The position numbers and the translations under genes were made by a program. Below are positions 1-18,330 of a stretch of 64,000 nt of DNA, piece by piece. The notes below the pieces were generated by a model that was not told the DNA's origin, did no database searches, and worked only from the letters and a program-made list of their open reading frames with translations. The DNA is taken from NCBI GenBank assembly GCA_037975125.1, contig JAJQOW010000015.1, positions 498,001 through 562,000 on the forward strand, in the 5' to 3' direction. Origin of the DNA: Latrodectus hesperus. Lineage: Eukaryota > Arthropoda > Arachnida > Araneae > Theridiidae. How positions within the stretch are numbered: position 1 is the first letter of the stretch; each line of letters begins with the position of its first letter.

Positions 1-322
1 CAAGTTGCAAACCAATTAGCATAGCTCACAAGTTTTCATAATTAGTCTTTGAAAGGGGAAAAAGATAGGTGTGTGGCCGAAAATGTAACATAATTTAACC
101 TTATTTTATCTAACCTTGATATTTCTAGGAAGGGAGCAAGTTACCGACGTAATTTTTCTTGTTTCAAAAATTAACTAGTTCTAATCAGTTGATGTGTTTT
201 TATAATCCATTCAAGAACCCTTCTTGAATCAAATACACAAGTAATATAATCTTCGAAAATTTTTATTAATTTTTTAGCATATTAATGCATATAATGTTAG
301 GAGGTTAAAAGAATTGACGTTC
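1..322. other. AT-rich sequence, no gene seen
   Basis: No coding frame or repeat is recognised. It runs up to a 25-base stub of the satellite monomer at 323-347, directly before the transposon. Confidence 0.5.
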
Positions 323-347
323 TGTTTTGTTTGATAGAGATTATATA

Positions 348-1250
<903 letters not shown>

Positions 1251-4200
1251 TATATGATTTTAAACTATCGAAAATACTTCAATTTATTTCAAATAATTCG
1301 TGACTATAGCAATAATCGTAATACTTTGCCTATAATAAAATCGAAATATATATGAGAATGAAATTCACTTATTTGAGTTATTAAAGTCTAACGTCATGCT
1401 ACTCTCTGAAAGACTATAAATATCACAGTTGAATTTATTTAATAACAAATAAATTACAGTATTTTTAAAGTTTCACATAGGCTAATTTTGTTTGATAGAG
1501 ATTATATATATGATTTTAAACTATCGAAAATACTGCAATTTATTTCAAATAATTCGTGACTATAGCAACAATCGTAATACTTTGCCTATAATAAAATCGA
1601 AATATATATGAGAATGAAATTCACTTATTTGAGTTATTAAAGTCTAACGTCATGCTACTCTCTGAAAGACTATAAATATCACAGTTGAATTTATTTAATA
1701 ACAAATAAATTACAGTATTTTTAAAGTTTCACATAGGCTAATTTTGTTTGATAGAGATTATATATATGATTTTAAACTATCGAAAATACTGCAATTTATT
1801 TCAAATAATTCGTGACTATAGCAACAATCGTAATACTTTGCCTATAATAAAATCGAAATATATATGAGAATGAAATTCACTTATTTGAGTTATTAAAGTC
1901 TAACGTCATGCTACTCTCTGAAAGACTATAAATATCACAGTTGAATTTATTTAATAACAAATAAATTACAGTATTTTTAAAGTTTCACATAGGCTAATTT
2001 TGTTTGATAGAGATTATATATATGATTTTAAACTATCGAAAATACTGCAATTTATTTCAAATAATTCGTGACTATAGCAACAATCGTAATATTTTGCCTA
2101 TAATAAAATCGAAATTTATATGAGAATGAAATTCACTTATTTGAGTTATTAAAGTCTAACGTCATGCTACTCTCTGAAAGACTATAAATATCACAGTTGA
2201 ATTTATTTAATAACAAATAAATTACAGTATTTTTAAAGTTTCACATAGGCTAATTTTGTTTGATAGAGATTATATATATGATTTTAAACTATCGAAAATA
2301 CTGCAATTTATTTCAAATAATTCGTGACTATAGCAACAATCGTAATACTTTGCCTATAATAAAATCGAAATATATATGAGAATGAAATTCACTTATTTGA
2401 GTTATTAAAGTCTAACGTCATGCTACTCTCTGAAAGACTATAAATATCACAGTTGAATTTATTTAATAACAAATAAATTACAGTATTTTTAAAGTTTCAC
2501 ATAGGCTAATTTTGTTTGATAGAGATTATATATATGATTTTAAACTATCGAAAATACTGCAATTTATTTCAAATAATTCGTGACTATAGCAACAATCGTA
2601 ATATTTTGCCTATAATAAAATCGAAATATATATGAGAATGAAATTCACTTATTTGAGTTATTAAAGTCTAACGTCATGCTACTCTCTGAAAGACTATAAA
2701 TATCACAGTTGAATTTATTTAATAACAAATAAATTACAGTATTTTTAAAGTTTCACATAGGCTAATTTTGTTTGATAGAGATTATATATATGATTTTAAA
2801 CTATCGAAAATACTGCAATTTATTTCAAATAATTCGTGACTATAGCAACAATCGTAATATTTTGCCTATAATAAAATCGAAATTTATATGAGAATGAAAT
2901 TCACTTATTTGAGTTATTAAAGTCTAACGTCATGCTACTCTCTGAAAGACTATAAATATCACAGTTGAATTTATTTAATAACAAATAAATTACAGTATTT
3001 TTAAAGTTTCACATAGGCTAATTTTGTTTGATAGAGATTATATATATGATTTTAAACTATCGAAAATACTGCAATTTATTTCAAATAATTCGTGACTATA
3101 GCAACAATCGTAATATTTTGCCTATAATAAAATCGAAATTTATATGAGAATGAAATTCACTTATTTGAGTTATTAAAGTCTAACGTCATGCTACTCTCTG
3201 AAAGACTATAAATATCACAGTTGAATTTATTTAATAACAAATAAATTACAGTATTTTTAAAGTTTCACATAGGCTAATTTTGTTTGATAGAGATTATATA
3301 TATGATTTTAAACTATCGAAAATACTGCAATTTATTTCAAATAATTCGTGACTATAGCAACAATCGTAATATTTTGCCTATAATAAAATCGAAATTTATA
3401 TGAGAATGAAATTCACTTATTTGAGTTATTAAAGTCTAACGTCATGCTACTCTCTGAAAGACTATAAATATCACAGTTGAATTTATTTAATAACAAATAA
3501 ATTACAGTATTTTTAAAGTTTCACATAGGCTAATTTTGTTTGATAGAGATTATATATATGATTTTAAACTATCGAAAATACTGCAATTTATTTCAAATAA
3601 TTCGTGACTATAGCAACAATCGTAATATTTTGCCTATAATAAAATCGAAATATATATGAGAATGAAATTCACTTATTTGAGTTATTAAAGTCTAACGTCA
3701 TGCTACTCTCTGAAAGACTATAAATATCACAGTTGAATTTATTTAATAACAAATAAATTACAGTATTTTTAAAGTTTCACATAGGCTAATTTTGTTTGAT
3801 AGAGATTATATATATGATTTTAAACTATCGAAAATACTGCAATTTATTTCAAATAATTCGTGACTATAGCAACAATCGTAATATTTTGCCTATAATAAAA
3901 TCGAAATTTATATGAGAATGAAATTCACTTATTTGAGTTATTAAAGTCTAACGTCATGCTACTCTCTGAAAGACTATAAATATCACAGTTGAATTTATTT
4001 AATAACAAATAAATTACAGTATTTTTAAAGTTTCACATAGGCTAATTTTGTTTGATAGAGATTATATATATGATTTTAAACTATCGAAAATACTGCAATT
4101 TATTTCAAATAATTCGTGACTATAGCAACAATCGTAATATTTTGCCTATAATAAAATCGAAATTTATATGAGAATGAAATTCACTTATTTGAGTTATTAA

Positions 4201-6753
4201 AGTCTAACGTCATGCTACTCTCTGAAAGACTATAAATATCACAGTTGAATTTATTTAATAACAAATAAATTACAGTATTTTTAAAGTTTCACATAGGCTA
4301 ATTTTGTTTGATAGAGATTATATATATGATTTTAAACTATCGAAAATACTGCAATTTATTTCAAATAATTCGTGACTATAGCAACAATCGTAATATTTTG
4401 CCTATAATAAAATCGAAATATATATGAGAATGAAATTCACTTATTTGAGTTATTAAAGTCTAACGTCATGCTACTCTCTGAAAGACTATAAATATCACAG
4501 TTGAATTTATTTAATAACAAATAAATTACAGTATTTTTAAAGTTTCACATAGGCTAATTTTGTTTGATAGAGATTATATATATGATTTTAAACTATCGAA
4601 AATACTGCAATTTATTTCAAATAATTCGTGACTATAGCAACAATCGTAATACTTTGCCTATAATAAAATCGAAATATATATGAGAATGAAATTCACTTAT
4701 TTGAGTTATTAAAGTCTAACGTCATGCTACTCTCTGAAAGACTATAAATATCACAGTTGAATTTATTTAATAACAAATAAATTACAGTATTTTTAAAGTT
4801 TCACATAGGCTAATTTTGTTTGATAGAGATTATATATATGATTTTAAACTATCGAAAATACTGCAATTTATTTCAAATAATTCGTGACTATAGCAACAAT
4901 CGTAATACTTTGCCTATAATAAAATCGAAATATATATGAGAATGAAATTCACTTATTTGAGTTATTAAAGTCTAACGTCATGCTACTCTCTGAAAGACTA
5001 TAAATATCACAGTTGAATTTATTTAATAACAAATAAATTACAGTATTTTTAAAGTTTCACATAGGCTAATTTTGTTTGATAGAGATTATATATATGATTT
5101 TAAACTATCGAAAATACTGCAATTTATTTCAAATAATTCGTGACTATAGCAACAATCGTAATATTTTGCCTATAATAAAATCGAAATTTATATGAGAATG
5201 AAATTCACTTATTTGAGTTATTAAAGTCTAACGTCATGCTACTCTCTGAAAGACTATAAATATCACAGTTGAATTTATTTAATAACAAATAAATTACAGT
5301 ATTTTTAAAGTTTCACATAGGCTAATTTTGTTTGATAGAGATTATATATATGATTTTAAACTATCGAAAATACTGCAATTTATTTCAAATAATTCGTGAC
5401 TATAGCAACAATCGTAATATTTTGCCTATAATAAAATCGAAATATATATGAGAATGAAATTCACTTATTTGAGTTATTAAAGTCTAACGTCATGCTACTC
5501 TCTGAAAGACTATAAATATCACAGTTGAATTTATTTAATAACAAATAAATTACAGTATTTTTAAAGTTTCACATAGGCTAATTTTGTTTGATAGAGATTA
5601 TATATATGATTTTAAACTATCGAAAATACTGCAATTTATTTCAAATAATTCGTGACTATAGCAACAATCGTAATACTTTGCCTATAATAAAATCGAAATA
5701 TATATGAGAATGAAATTCACTTATTTGAGTTATTAAAGTCTAACGTCATGCTACTCTCTGAAAGACTATAAATATCACAGTTGAATTTATTTAATAACAA
5801 ATAAATTACAGTATTTTTAAAGTTTCACATAGGCTAATTTTGTTTGATAGAGATTATATATATGATTTTAAACTATCGAAAATACTGCAATTTATTTCAA
5901 ATAATTCGTGACTATAGCAACAATCGTAATACTTTGCCTATAATAAAATCGAAATATATATGAGAATGAAATTCACTTATTTGAGTTATTAAAGTCTAAC
6001 GTCATGCTACTCTCTGAAAGACTATAAATATCACAGTTGAATTTATTTAATAACAAATAAATTACAGTATTTTTAAAGTTTCACATAGGCTAATTTTGTT
6101 TGATAGAGATTATATATATGATTTTAAACTATCGAAAATACTGCAATTTATTTCAAATAATTCGTGACTATAGCAACAATCGTAATATTTTGCCTATAAT
6201 AAAATCGAAATTTATATGAGAATGAAATTCACTTATTTGAGTTATTAAAGTCTAACGTCATGCTACTCTCTGAAAGACTATAAATATCACAGTTGAATTT
6301 ATTTAATAACAAATAAATTACAGTATTTTTAAAGTTTCACATAGGCTAATTTTGTTTGATAGAGATTATATATATGATTTTAAACTATCGAAAATACTGC
6401 AATTTATTTCAAATAATTCGTGACTATAGCAACAATCGTAATATTTTGCCTATAATAAAATCGAAATATATATGAGAATGAAATTCACTTATTTGAGTTA
6501 TTAAAGTCTAACGTCATGCTACTCTCTGAAAGACTATAAATATCACAGTTGAATTTATTTAATAACAAATAAATTACAGTATTTTTAAAGTTTCACATAG
6601 GCTAATTTTGTTTGATAGAGATTATATATATGATTTTAAACTATCGAAAATACTGCAATTTATTTCAAATAATTCGTGACTATAGCAACAATCGTAATAT
6701 TTTGCCTATAATAAAATCGAAATTTATATGAGAATGAAATTCACTTATTTGAG
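1251..6753. repeat. Satellite array, 256-bp monomer, about 21 units
   Basis: The phrase GCTAATTTTGTTTGATAGAG recurs at 1481, 1737, 1993 and every 256 bases to 6601, giving 20 full monomers plus a partial one at each end. Monomers are almost identical. The main variable sites are C/T in TAATAYTTTGCC and A/T in CGAAATWTATATG. The first unit (1251-1480) carries extra private differences, as edge monomers usually do. There is no coding potential. The left end continues as a 25-base stub before the transposon at 348, so the transposon landed inside the outermost monomer. The right end breaks into a (TA)n tract at about 6764. True copy number may be larger if the assembly collapsed units. Confidence 0.97.
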
Positions 6754-6760
6754 TTTTTAA

Positions 6761-6973
<213 letters not shown>

Positions 6974-7028
6974 AATGTCTATATATATATTAGAATTATA
7001 TAATTAATACATATATATTAAGAAATTT

Positions 7029-7129
7029 CTTTCAGAGAGTCATGTTACTCTCTGAAAGACTATAAATATCACAAAGTTGAATTTTTTTAATAACAAATAA
7101 TTTACAGTATTTTTAAAATTTCACATAGG
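7029..7129. repeat. Divergent partial satellite monomer with hairpin
   Basis: 7041-7129 matches the second half of the 256-bp monomer (ACTCTCTGAAAGACTATAAA onward to CACATAGG) with several substitutions and indels. Its start is overlapped by a perfect inverted repeat: CTTTCAGAGAGT at 7029-7040 and ACTCTCTGAAAG at 7047-7058 with a 6-base loop. Confidence 0.85.
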
Positions 7130-7139
7130 TTTGTAGTGT

Positions 7140-7910
7140 TATGAGTTTTGTAGCTGTGCGCAGATTTATATAATAACATTTTCCTTTATAACTTTGAACC
7201 ATTAGAATCCCCCTTCGCACAGAATGGGGATACACTATTGATTTCGAAGGAGAAACTACCTTCCACATTACAGGAAACAATAAACCCCGACATAAATGTC
7301 GTTTCCTACTGTATAATCATAGCGAAAAATCTACACAGGACCGCCGCATTTGATGTAATTATTTTCCGTAGTTCCAACTTTTCGCAGCGAATTAACATTT
7401 TCTGTTACGAAAAAAGAAAAAAAAAGTTGAATATTTCATCAGGTAAAGAGACAGGGAAAGGATCCGTAACTCGCAGCGCCACCTTTCCATTGAAACTTGA
7501 ACTATTTCATTCTCACTTCCAAAGAGATGGGAGTGAAAATTAGTGCCGGCGCAACTGTGACGGCGCAGTCATTAAAACTCGAGGCGGTTTTAGAAGTCAC
7601 TACTGATAGAAGATAACCAAACAGAGGGAAAATAATATTGTTCGTTTTCCACTCACATCGTTTGGTTTTCAAAGCTCGCCGATCGAATCTATCCGAACCA
7701 TCTTCCCCCGCGCATTTCGATCGTCTGCTCTGGTCTGTGGGATGAGCTGTCATATCCATGCAGCGTTGTTTCGAATCGTTTGAAAAAGGATGCTCCCTAG
7801 GATGCTCTGTGAATTGAAGTAACACACGGATTACATTCATTCTCTTGTGGCAATCTCTCTTTTTTCTTTCTTTTATGAAGGGATGAGAAGCAGCAATTCG
7901 AAGATGATCG
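7140..7910 (+). other. GC-richer island, possible untranslated first exon
   Basis: Base composition rises sharply above the surrounding AT-rich DNA, with CpGs and several GGCGC-type motifs near 7540-7570 and 7700-7720. The island ends with GATGATCG followed by GTAAGT (donor GT at 7911-7912), a near-consensus 5' splice site on the plus strand. Open frames here (plus 7238-7543, minus 7502-7957) match no family I recognise and overlap each other. I favour a promoter plus non-coding first exon over a protein-coding exon, with low certainty. Confidence 0.3.
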
Positions 7911-7979
7911 GTAAGTTTCCGTTTTCTTCCTCTCTCCTCTTTTCTCATCTTCCGCATCTTTTACACGGCAGAGAGGATT

Positions 7980-9147
7980 TTTCTTTCCTTGAAAGATAAC
8001 GGAATTTTTAGAAAGGAATATGGTTCGCTTGCAAAGAAGGTTTTCTTTTTTTGTTTTGTTATATATTTATAAAATCGAATTAAAAAATTATTATTGTGGA
8101 AGAGGAAATATATAAACGCTGTGAAAACATTTGACAGAATTTTTTATTTACAGCGGATGAAACATACATTCTAGATAAGCTTAAAATAGTTATTTGAATG
8201 GCACAAAAAATTCGTAATTTATATTTATCTAATTTCATAAAAATCCAATAAAGCAGTAAAAAATTAAAAAAAAAAACTTAACAGTATTTTTTTCTAGCAT
8301 CTAAGAAAAATAATGAGTTTTGTATTCCCGACAAACTAATCATATTTTATTAATTATGTATATACAAGTATTATAATCATTTTCATATCGTTACTAAATC
8401 AACCAAATAGCAAAAAATAAATTTTATTGTATAATAAAAGTAATATAATCTTATGTTTTCTATTTCTATTTCTCGCAGGGGAAATTTTCTAGCAAACTTT
8501 AAAAATGGAATTCATCTAAAAATTTTAAATGATCTTATTTTTGTTATCTGAAGCATGACAAAAGCGAAATATGATTATTTAAATACTCTATGAGCAAATA
8601 ATTATTTACCCAAACGTATTAAGAGAAGAATGAAAAAGCATTGATAAATTTTACAAACTATTAATATCAGGAAGAATTTATTTTTTTGTTTGATTTTAAA
8701 AATCTTCGTTATGATTTTGTTTTTATATTTATTCTATTTATCGTAACAACAATATATTTACACCTAATATATATCAAATAATTAAATTTTTAAAGATACT
8801 TGCTTACTTGGTTCTTTAAAAATTAATCTAAGACTGGACTAAAAAGTAACAGCCAATGTTTCGAGAAAATTTTGACTGAAACTAGAAAGAGATTTATTAC
8901 GAACTATAAAAAATATAAGAAAAGAAAAATTAAAAATTTTGCTTTTACTGAAGTGATATTTTAAGTTTCTTTTAAATCTTTTTTATCAAAATTTATTATA
9001 TCATGTAGAACGTATAAAATAATCACACTTTATTGCTTTACTTATTTTCGCAATGTTTTTCTTAATAATATTATTTATGATGTAATATTATTTAATTATA
9101 TTAATAATATTATTTAATTATATTAATAATATTATTTATCATTTTAT
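7980..9147. other. AT-rich intergenic or intronic DNA
   Basis: No gene. Contains an imperfect tandem repeat of about 22 bp at 9051-9140 built on TTAATAATATTATTTAA, immediately left of the long palindrome. Confidence 0.6.
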
Positions 9148-9309
9148 ATGAAATATTTTATGGAGATAATCTTCGAAGAAATAAAAAATATTTGATACAA
9201 GAAACAAGTTTCAATTATTCATATATAAGCATATATGAATAATTGAAACTTGTTTCTTGTATCAAATATTTTTTATTTCTTCGAAGATTATCTCCTTAAA
9301 ATATTTCAT
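9148..9309. repeat. Near-perfect palindrome, 79-bp arms, 4-base loop
   Basis: Left arm 9148-9226 and right arm 9231-9309 are reverse complements with a single mismatch (TATGG versus TAAGG near the outer end); the loop is AAGC. Transcription in either direction would give a long almost fully paired hairpin. No target-site duplication or transposon terminus is obvious. It could be a foldback element, a hairpin RNA source, or a recent palindromic duplication. Confidence 0.95.
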
Positions 9310-11612
<2,303 letters not shown>

Positions 11613-11626
11613 ACATTTCCAGTTGG

Positions 11627-11931
11627 AAGGCCGCGATGGGACCTTCCAACTGGCGTCGTGCTCATAATCAGATGGTAGTGAGTTCGAATCCAGGCCGACC
11701 GAAGATCCGTCGTGTCCGCTAAAGGTGGCTGGAGCACGTTTAAACTAGGCGTGGTCGCAATGTTCTCCAAGTGAAGTGATACCTCTGGGAATCACAGGTC
11801 AAGTATTGGGGGTCTTCTGCTTGGTTCCTGCTTCAAAATCACGAAGATTCCACTTGGTTGCTTCTATCTAATTGCTAGAGCCAAATTCTTATACTTAGGT
11901 ACAGGGAAAGTATGCTGGTGTAACAACAGCA
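11627..11931 (+). mobile_element. tRNA-derived SINE, family E
   Basis: Flanked by an exact 14-bp target duplication, ACATTTCCAGTTGG, at 11613-11626 and 11932-11945. The head carries an internal pol III B-box-like GAGTTCGAATCC and ends with ATGCTGGTGTAACAACAGCA, a CAA-type tail. A second member is the outer element at 39018-39942, sharing GATACCTCT and the GGTCTTC-containing middle. The minus-strand frame across it (11402-11770) is a shadow. Confidence 0.9.
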
Positions 11932-11945
11932 ACATTTCCAGTTGG

Positions 11946-12281
11946 TAGAGCTGATAGTAGAGCTCGAGTTATGTGAAAAAGTCACAAGGCAATGGACCCA
12001 AATTGATGCCAAATCTGTAATTTAGTGATTCTCTTATAATAATGAGAGCTGCTTTTACATTGTCTGGATTGAGTAACTTGGTCTTAAAGACTGAATATTA
12101 TTGCATCCAGTTACTTAAAGATCACTTTCATCTTTTCAAAACTCCGCGTAGTTAAAGTATGATGGAATTTTCTATGATAAAATGATGTGGTATATTCTAC
12201 GGCCAAAGTTATTGGTGATGGATTTTAGAAACTTTCTTGGTATATAGTTCTAAGAAATGATTTTTCCACCTTGATTTTCAG
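11946..12281. other. Unique sequence ending in a strong splice acceptor
   Basis: No frame recognised. The last 21 bases form a pyrimidine-rich tract ending TTTTCAG at 12281, which would serve the open frame that follows. Confidence 0.4.
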
Positions 12282-12541
12282 ACAAGTATTTAATAGAACA
12301 CATATGGGATACACACAAATGTCTAGTTCCAGCACAATATGTTTCCACTAACAACACTTTCACAATAATGGACAGTTGTAAAGATATTTTGGTAAAAAAC
12401 ACTTCAGACTCAATGGATGTTTATAAAGATATTTTGGTTAAAAGCACTTCAGATTCAGATTATTTCCAACGAATTGTTAAGTCTGTAAGACATTCATCTA
12501 CTGAATTTCGTCGAATAAAAGTCACCAAAGCATTTATGTAG
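12282..12541 (+). CDS. Possible 3'-terminal coding exon, unknown protein
   Basis: A frame with no stop runs from the acceptor-like TTTTCAG (ending 12281) through codon 12284 to TAG at 12539-12541, 85 codons. This is long for DNA this AT-rich, and it lacks an upstream ATG near its start, so it would be an internal or terminal exon. Translation begins KYLIEHIWDTHKCLVPAQY. At about residues 28-57 a 15-residue unit is present twice in tandem: MDSCKDILVKNTSDS then MDVYKDILVKSTSDS. The C-terminus is basic (FRRIKVTKAF). I do not recognise the family. It could also be a fragment of an unknown transposon or a processed pseudogene. Upstream exons were not found; the donor at 7911 is a possible but unproven partner. 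Confidence 0.3.
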
Positions 12542-13311
12542 TTTTTGGTGCTATTACAGATGTATACATATGTATCCTAAATATTCTGGTATTACCGGCG
12601 ATTTACCATTGTTTCTTCATTTTTGATTTTTATATTAAGGGGGAAAAAGGAATCGATATAATGCTATTAGTTGAACATTGCGTACATGTATTCTTAATTA
12701 TATACTTTAATGAAAATTTTATACTTGTTAAATTGCACTTTAAACTATTTTTGTTAATTTTAAATTTATTAATTATTCTCAAATAATAAGTTCAGCAAAT
12801 GATAATTATAATATGAGTTTGAATTGTTAATGACACGAAAATGTTTCTATATATCCCATATCCGGCATTGTTATAGTGCTTTGAGTTTCATTAACAAAAT
12901 GTAGGAAGTTTATTGACACTCTTAATTATTTAAATGAAGCACAAATTTTCATTAAGTATCGATAGAAGCTCTTGTATAAGCATCATTTGATTACTTATTT
13001 CTACAATGTGATTAATTATGTGTCACTTGTCATCGAAAGTAACACATCAATTTAATAACTTAAATAAAAGATTATTCAATATTTTATGGAAACTGGCATA
13101 TTTTATTATCATTTTCTGGGAATAAATTTTAGTTGCAGAGTTGATTGCTTATTCAGAAATTGAAATGTCTTATAATAATTATGAAAATTTTTAAATAAAA
13201 AGGTTTATTCATTCTAAATGTACCTTTTTCGATATAAATTTATATCAAAAACATCATGCTCAAATATTTAAGTACAAATATTCAATAAAACGAATCCATC
13301 TATAAAATCAT
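12542..13311. other. AT-rich DNA, no gene seen
   Basis: If 12282-12541 is a terminal exon, its 3' UTR and polyadenylation signal would lie here; AATAAA-type hexamers occur but are uninformative in such AT-rich sequence. Confidence 0.4.
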
Positions 13312-15699
<2,388 letters not shown>

Positions 15700-15710
15700 A
15701 AGGAATTGTT

Positions 15711-15990
15711 GCCGACCAACTTGTCTAGTGGTCAGCATGTCTGACTATGGATAAGGAGGTCCTGGGTTCGAATCCCGGTTCGGGCATGGATGTACTTTCT
15801 CTCGCTATCTATCCTGTCTTTGTCCTTTCCTTGTATGAATGAGGTGTGAATGGTTTCCTACCCTAAAAACGGTTACCTATGGCATGTGTGTACTGAAGAA
15901 GTCGGACTCCACATCCAAATAGGGTTCAGTTGAAAAAGTGGAGCAGCGCACCCCATATTGCCAGCCTAGCTGGCACACAACAACAACAAC
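15711..15990 (+). mobile_element. tRNA-derived SINE, family A
   Basis: The head is tRNA-like: A-box-like GTCTAGTGGTCAGC and B-box GGGTTCGAATCCC about 45 bases later. The body follows (TCTATCCTGTCTTTGTCC) and the tail is GGCACACAACAACAACAAC. An 11-bp target duplication with one mismatch, AAGGAATTGTT / AAGGAACTGTT, lies at 15700-15710 and 15991-16001. Confidence 0.92.
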
Positions 15991-16001
15991 AAGGAACTGT
16001 T

Positions 16002-17106
16002 AGCTTATTGCATTTACAGTTTAATTAATTATCCACAGAAAATCTAAATTATTTATTAGAAATTTAAAAAAAATCCAAAATTAATCAATGAAAAGAAACA
16101 AAAAATTAAATTGTTAAAATAGAAAAATAATGAACATTCGTTTTTAAGCCAAATAAATACCATCGCAAAGAGTTTAGTAATATTAAGGTTACCATTCTGG
16201 AGATAAAATCATTTTTATTCTTATAGAAATGGTCCTTACTTTAGAAGTGTTTAGCAACTATGCACAGTATGCAAACAAAAGATCTTTTTTTATCTGTTAT
16301 ATATTTTTTATAATGCATTTATTAAAGAAATGAGCTGTGGTGAAATTGCATGACAGAAATAACAGATTTAAATATGTAACCAAAATTCTATCGAATAATT
16401 GTTATTTTCGCTCTTAGTGTAACATTTCAAGATAAGTAAAGTTCTTCGTGTAAAAAAGTGGTAAAACAGAAAAATTATTTTTTAAAATTTTAAACTAGTA
16501 TAATAAATAAAAAATATCATTTGAATAAATAACTTTAAAAATCCTCAAATTTACAGAAAATATTTTGGAGAAAAATTTATCATAAGATTATCCGAGATAG
16601 TAATATATGTTTCCTAACTTACACCGAAATCAAGAGCTAAGCAAATGTTGTGATTCTTGTCCCTGAGTTTAATAAAAACTGCTGAGATTGTGATATATAT
16701 ACAATGTAACAGCTTTCTCTCCCATTTTAGGCGAAAATTCTGATTATTATCAGTGAGTGAAAGTGGAAAAAATTTCAAGCTGATTTTCTTACTATAAAAT
16801 TTTTTATCCCCAGTTATATGAAATGCATTTAATGTTATAAAATCTTTGAAAAACTCCTAAAATTTTCAGTAAATTTTATAAAATATATAAAGATATATAT
16901 AAGAAAATTCTGCCCGACATTATGATATTAAAAATTTGGCCAGGAATTTATAGAATTCTAAAAATGTGTTTTTATAGATTTTGTTGTAGAAACGTAAAAT
17001 TTCTTTATGCCTATAAAATTTTTCAAAGTGAAATTAACGTCACTTCCTTCTATTGTAAAGATTATTTTTATAATAGAAGAAAAAACGTCGGGTATTCGAT
17101 ATGATT
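16002..17106. other. AT-rich DNA, no gene seen
   Basis: Only short frames without motifs between two family A SINEs. Confidence 0.6.
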
Positions 17107-17117
17107 ATAATTTTAAG

Positions 17118-17400
17118 TTGTTGTTGTTGTCGTGTACCAAGTTAGGCTGGCAATATGGGGTGCGCTGCTCCACTTTTCCAGCTGAACCAAATTTTGGTGT
17201 GGAGTCCGACTTCCTCAGTACACACATGCCCTGGGTACCCGTTTATAGGGTAGACAACCATTCACAACCCATTAATACAAGGAAAGGACAAAGACAAGAT
17301 AGATAGAGAGAGAAAGTACAGCCATGCCCAAACCGGGATTCGAACCCAGGACCTCTCTATCCGCAGTCAGGCACGCTTACCACTAGACAGGTTGGGTGGC
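17118..17400 (-). mobile_element. tRNA-derived SINE, family A
   Basis: Reverse-orientation copy of the element at 15711: TTGTTGTTGTTG tail at the left, then the body, and the tRNA-like head with GGGATTCGAACCC near 17335. The target duplication is ATAATTTTAAG (17107-17117) / ATAATTGTAAG (17401-17411). Confidence 0.92.
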
Positions 17401-17411
17401 ATAATTGTAAG

Positions 17412-18330
17412 TTAAATAGTAGGAATACAAGATATTTTTAGGTAACTTGGACATACATTTATATCTATAAGGCTTTTTGAATTTATAAAATCATTAAAGT
17501 TATTAATTAAAATTTATTATTATTTTTTGAATTATTAAATATAAAAACGCATCAGATATTTTTTATTGATACTGAATATCATATTTTCATCAAATAATAT
17601 TTAATTCATAAATTATTCAAAAGGAGGAAAAAATTATTTATATAGTTTTCTAAAGTAAGTTACAGTTGAGAAATATTAAATTATTCTTTGGGATTATTTT
17701 TTCTGATTCGAGATGAAGCATTTTACTTAATGTCTGTCATCTTAAATGAATTAGTTATACAAAATTATAAAAAATGCTGAATCTTATAGAGCAATCACGC
17801 ATTAATTTTCTTTATTTAAGATAAATCAATTGTTAAAAACAGTGTAAATATTCTTATAATATAGTAAAATATAGGGAATATAAGAAAGAATATGGTTAAA
17901 TTATTATAAACATCAAAATAATTTTCCAGTTCAAAATGTCTAGTTCGAAGTTTTTATTTATTTATTTTTCATATAAAGCTTATGGGGAATACTTTAGTAC
18001 AAGCTGGGTGCTAAAGGACAATTTTCATTAATTTGAAGCAGTACATGATAAATGTTAAGTAAATTATTCTAATTCACAATCTCTATTTGAAGACTTAAAT
18101 GAATTCAACGTCCATTTTTCTATACTTAAAATTACTTATAATAGTTTATAGTTTTATTATGTTATATAGTTTTTAATAATAGCAGCCTTAATTTCTATGA
18201 AATTAAAAACACAGTCAAAAACTTTGTGAATCACAAATTTTCTTTCTGATTATAAATAAATATATTGCTTGAGCTTCTTTTCACAATTACACTCAACATA
18301 AATTCCTGCACTAAGTGAATTTAATTAAAT
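17412..18330. other. AT-rich DNA, no gene seen
   Basis: No frame or repeat family recognised. Confidence 0.6.

Noticed and set aside
1251..6753. CRISPR-like array
   Set aside because: Units are 256-bp direct tandem copies with no unique spacers; this is eukaryotic satellite DNA.
7502..7957. 151-residue minus-strand frame
   Set aside because: No recognisable domain, overlaps an opposite-strand frame, and lies in a GC-richer patch where stops are rarer by composition. Kept only as part of a possible non-coding exon.
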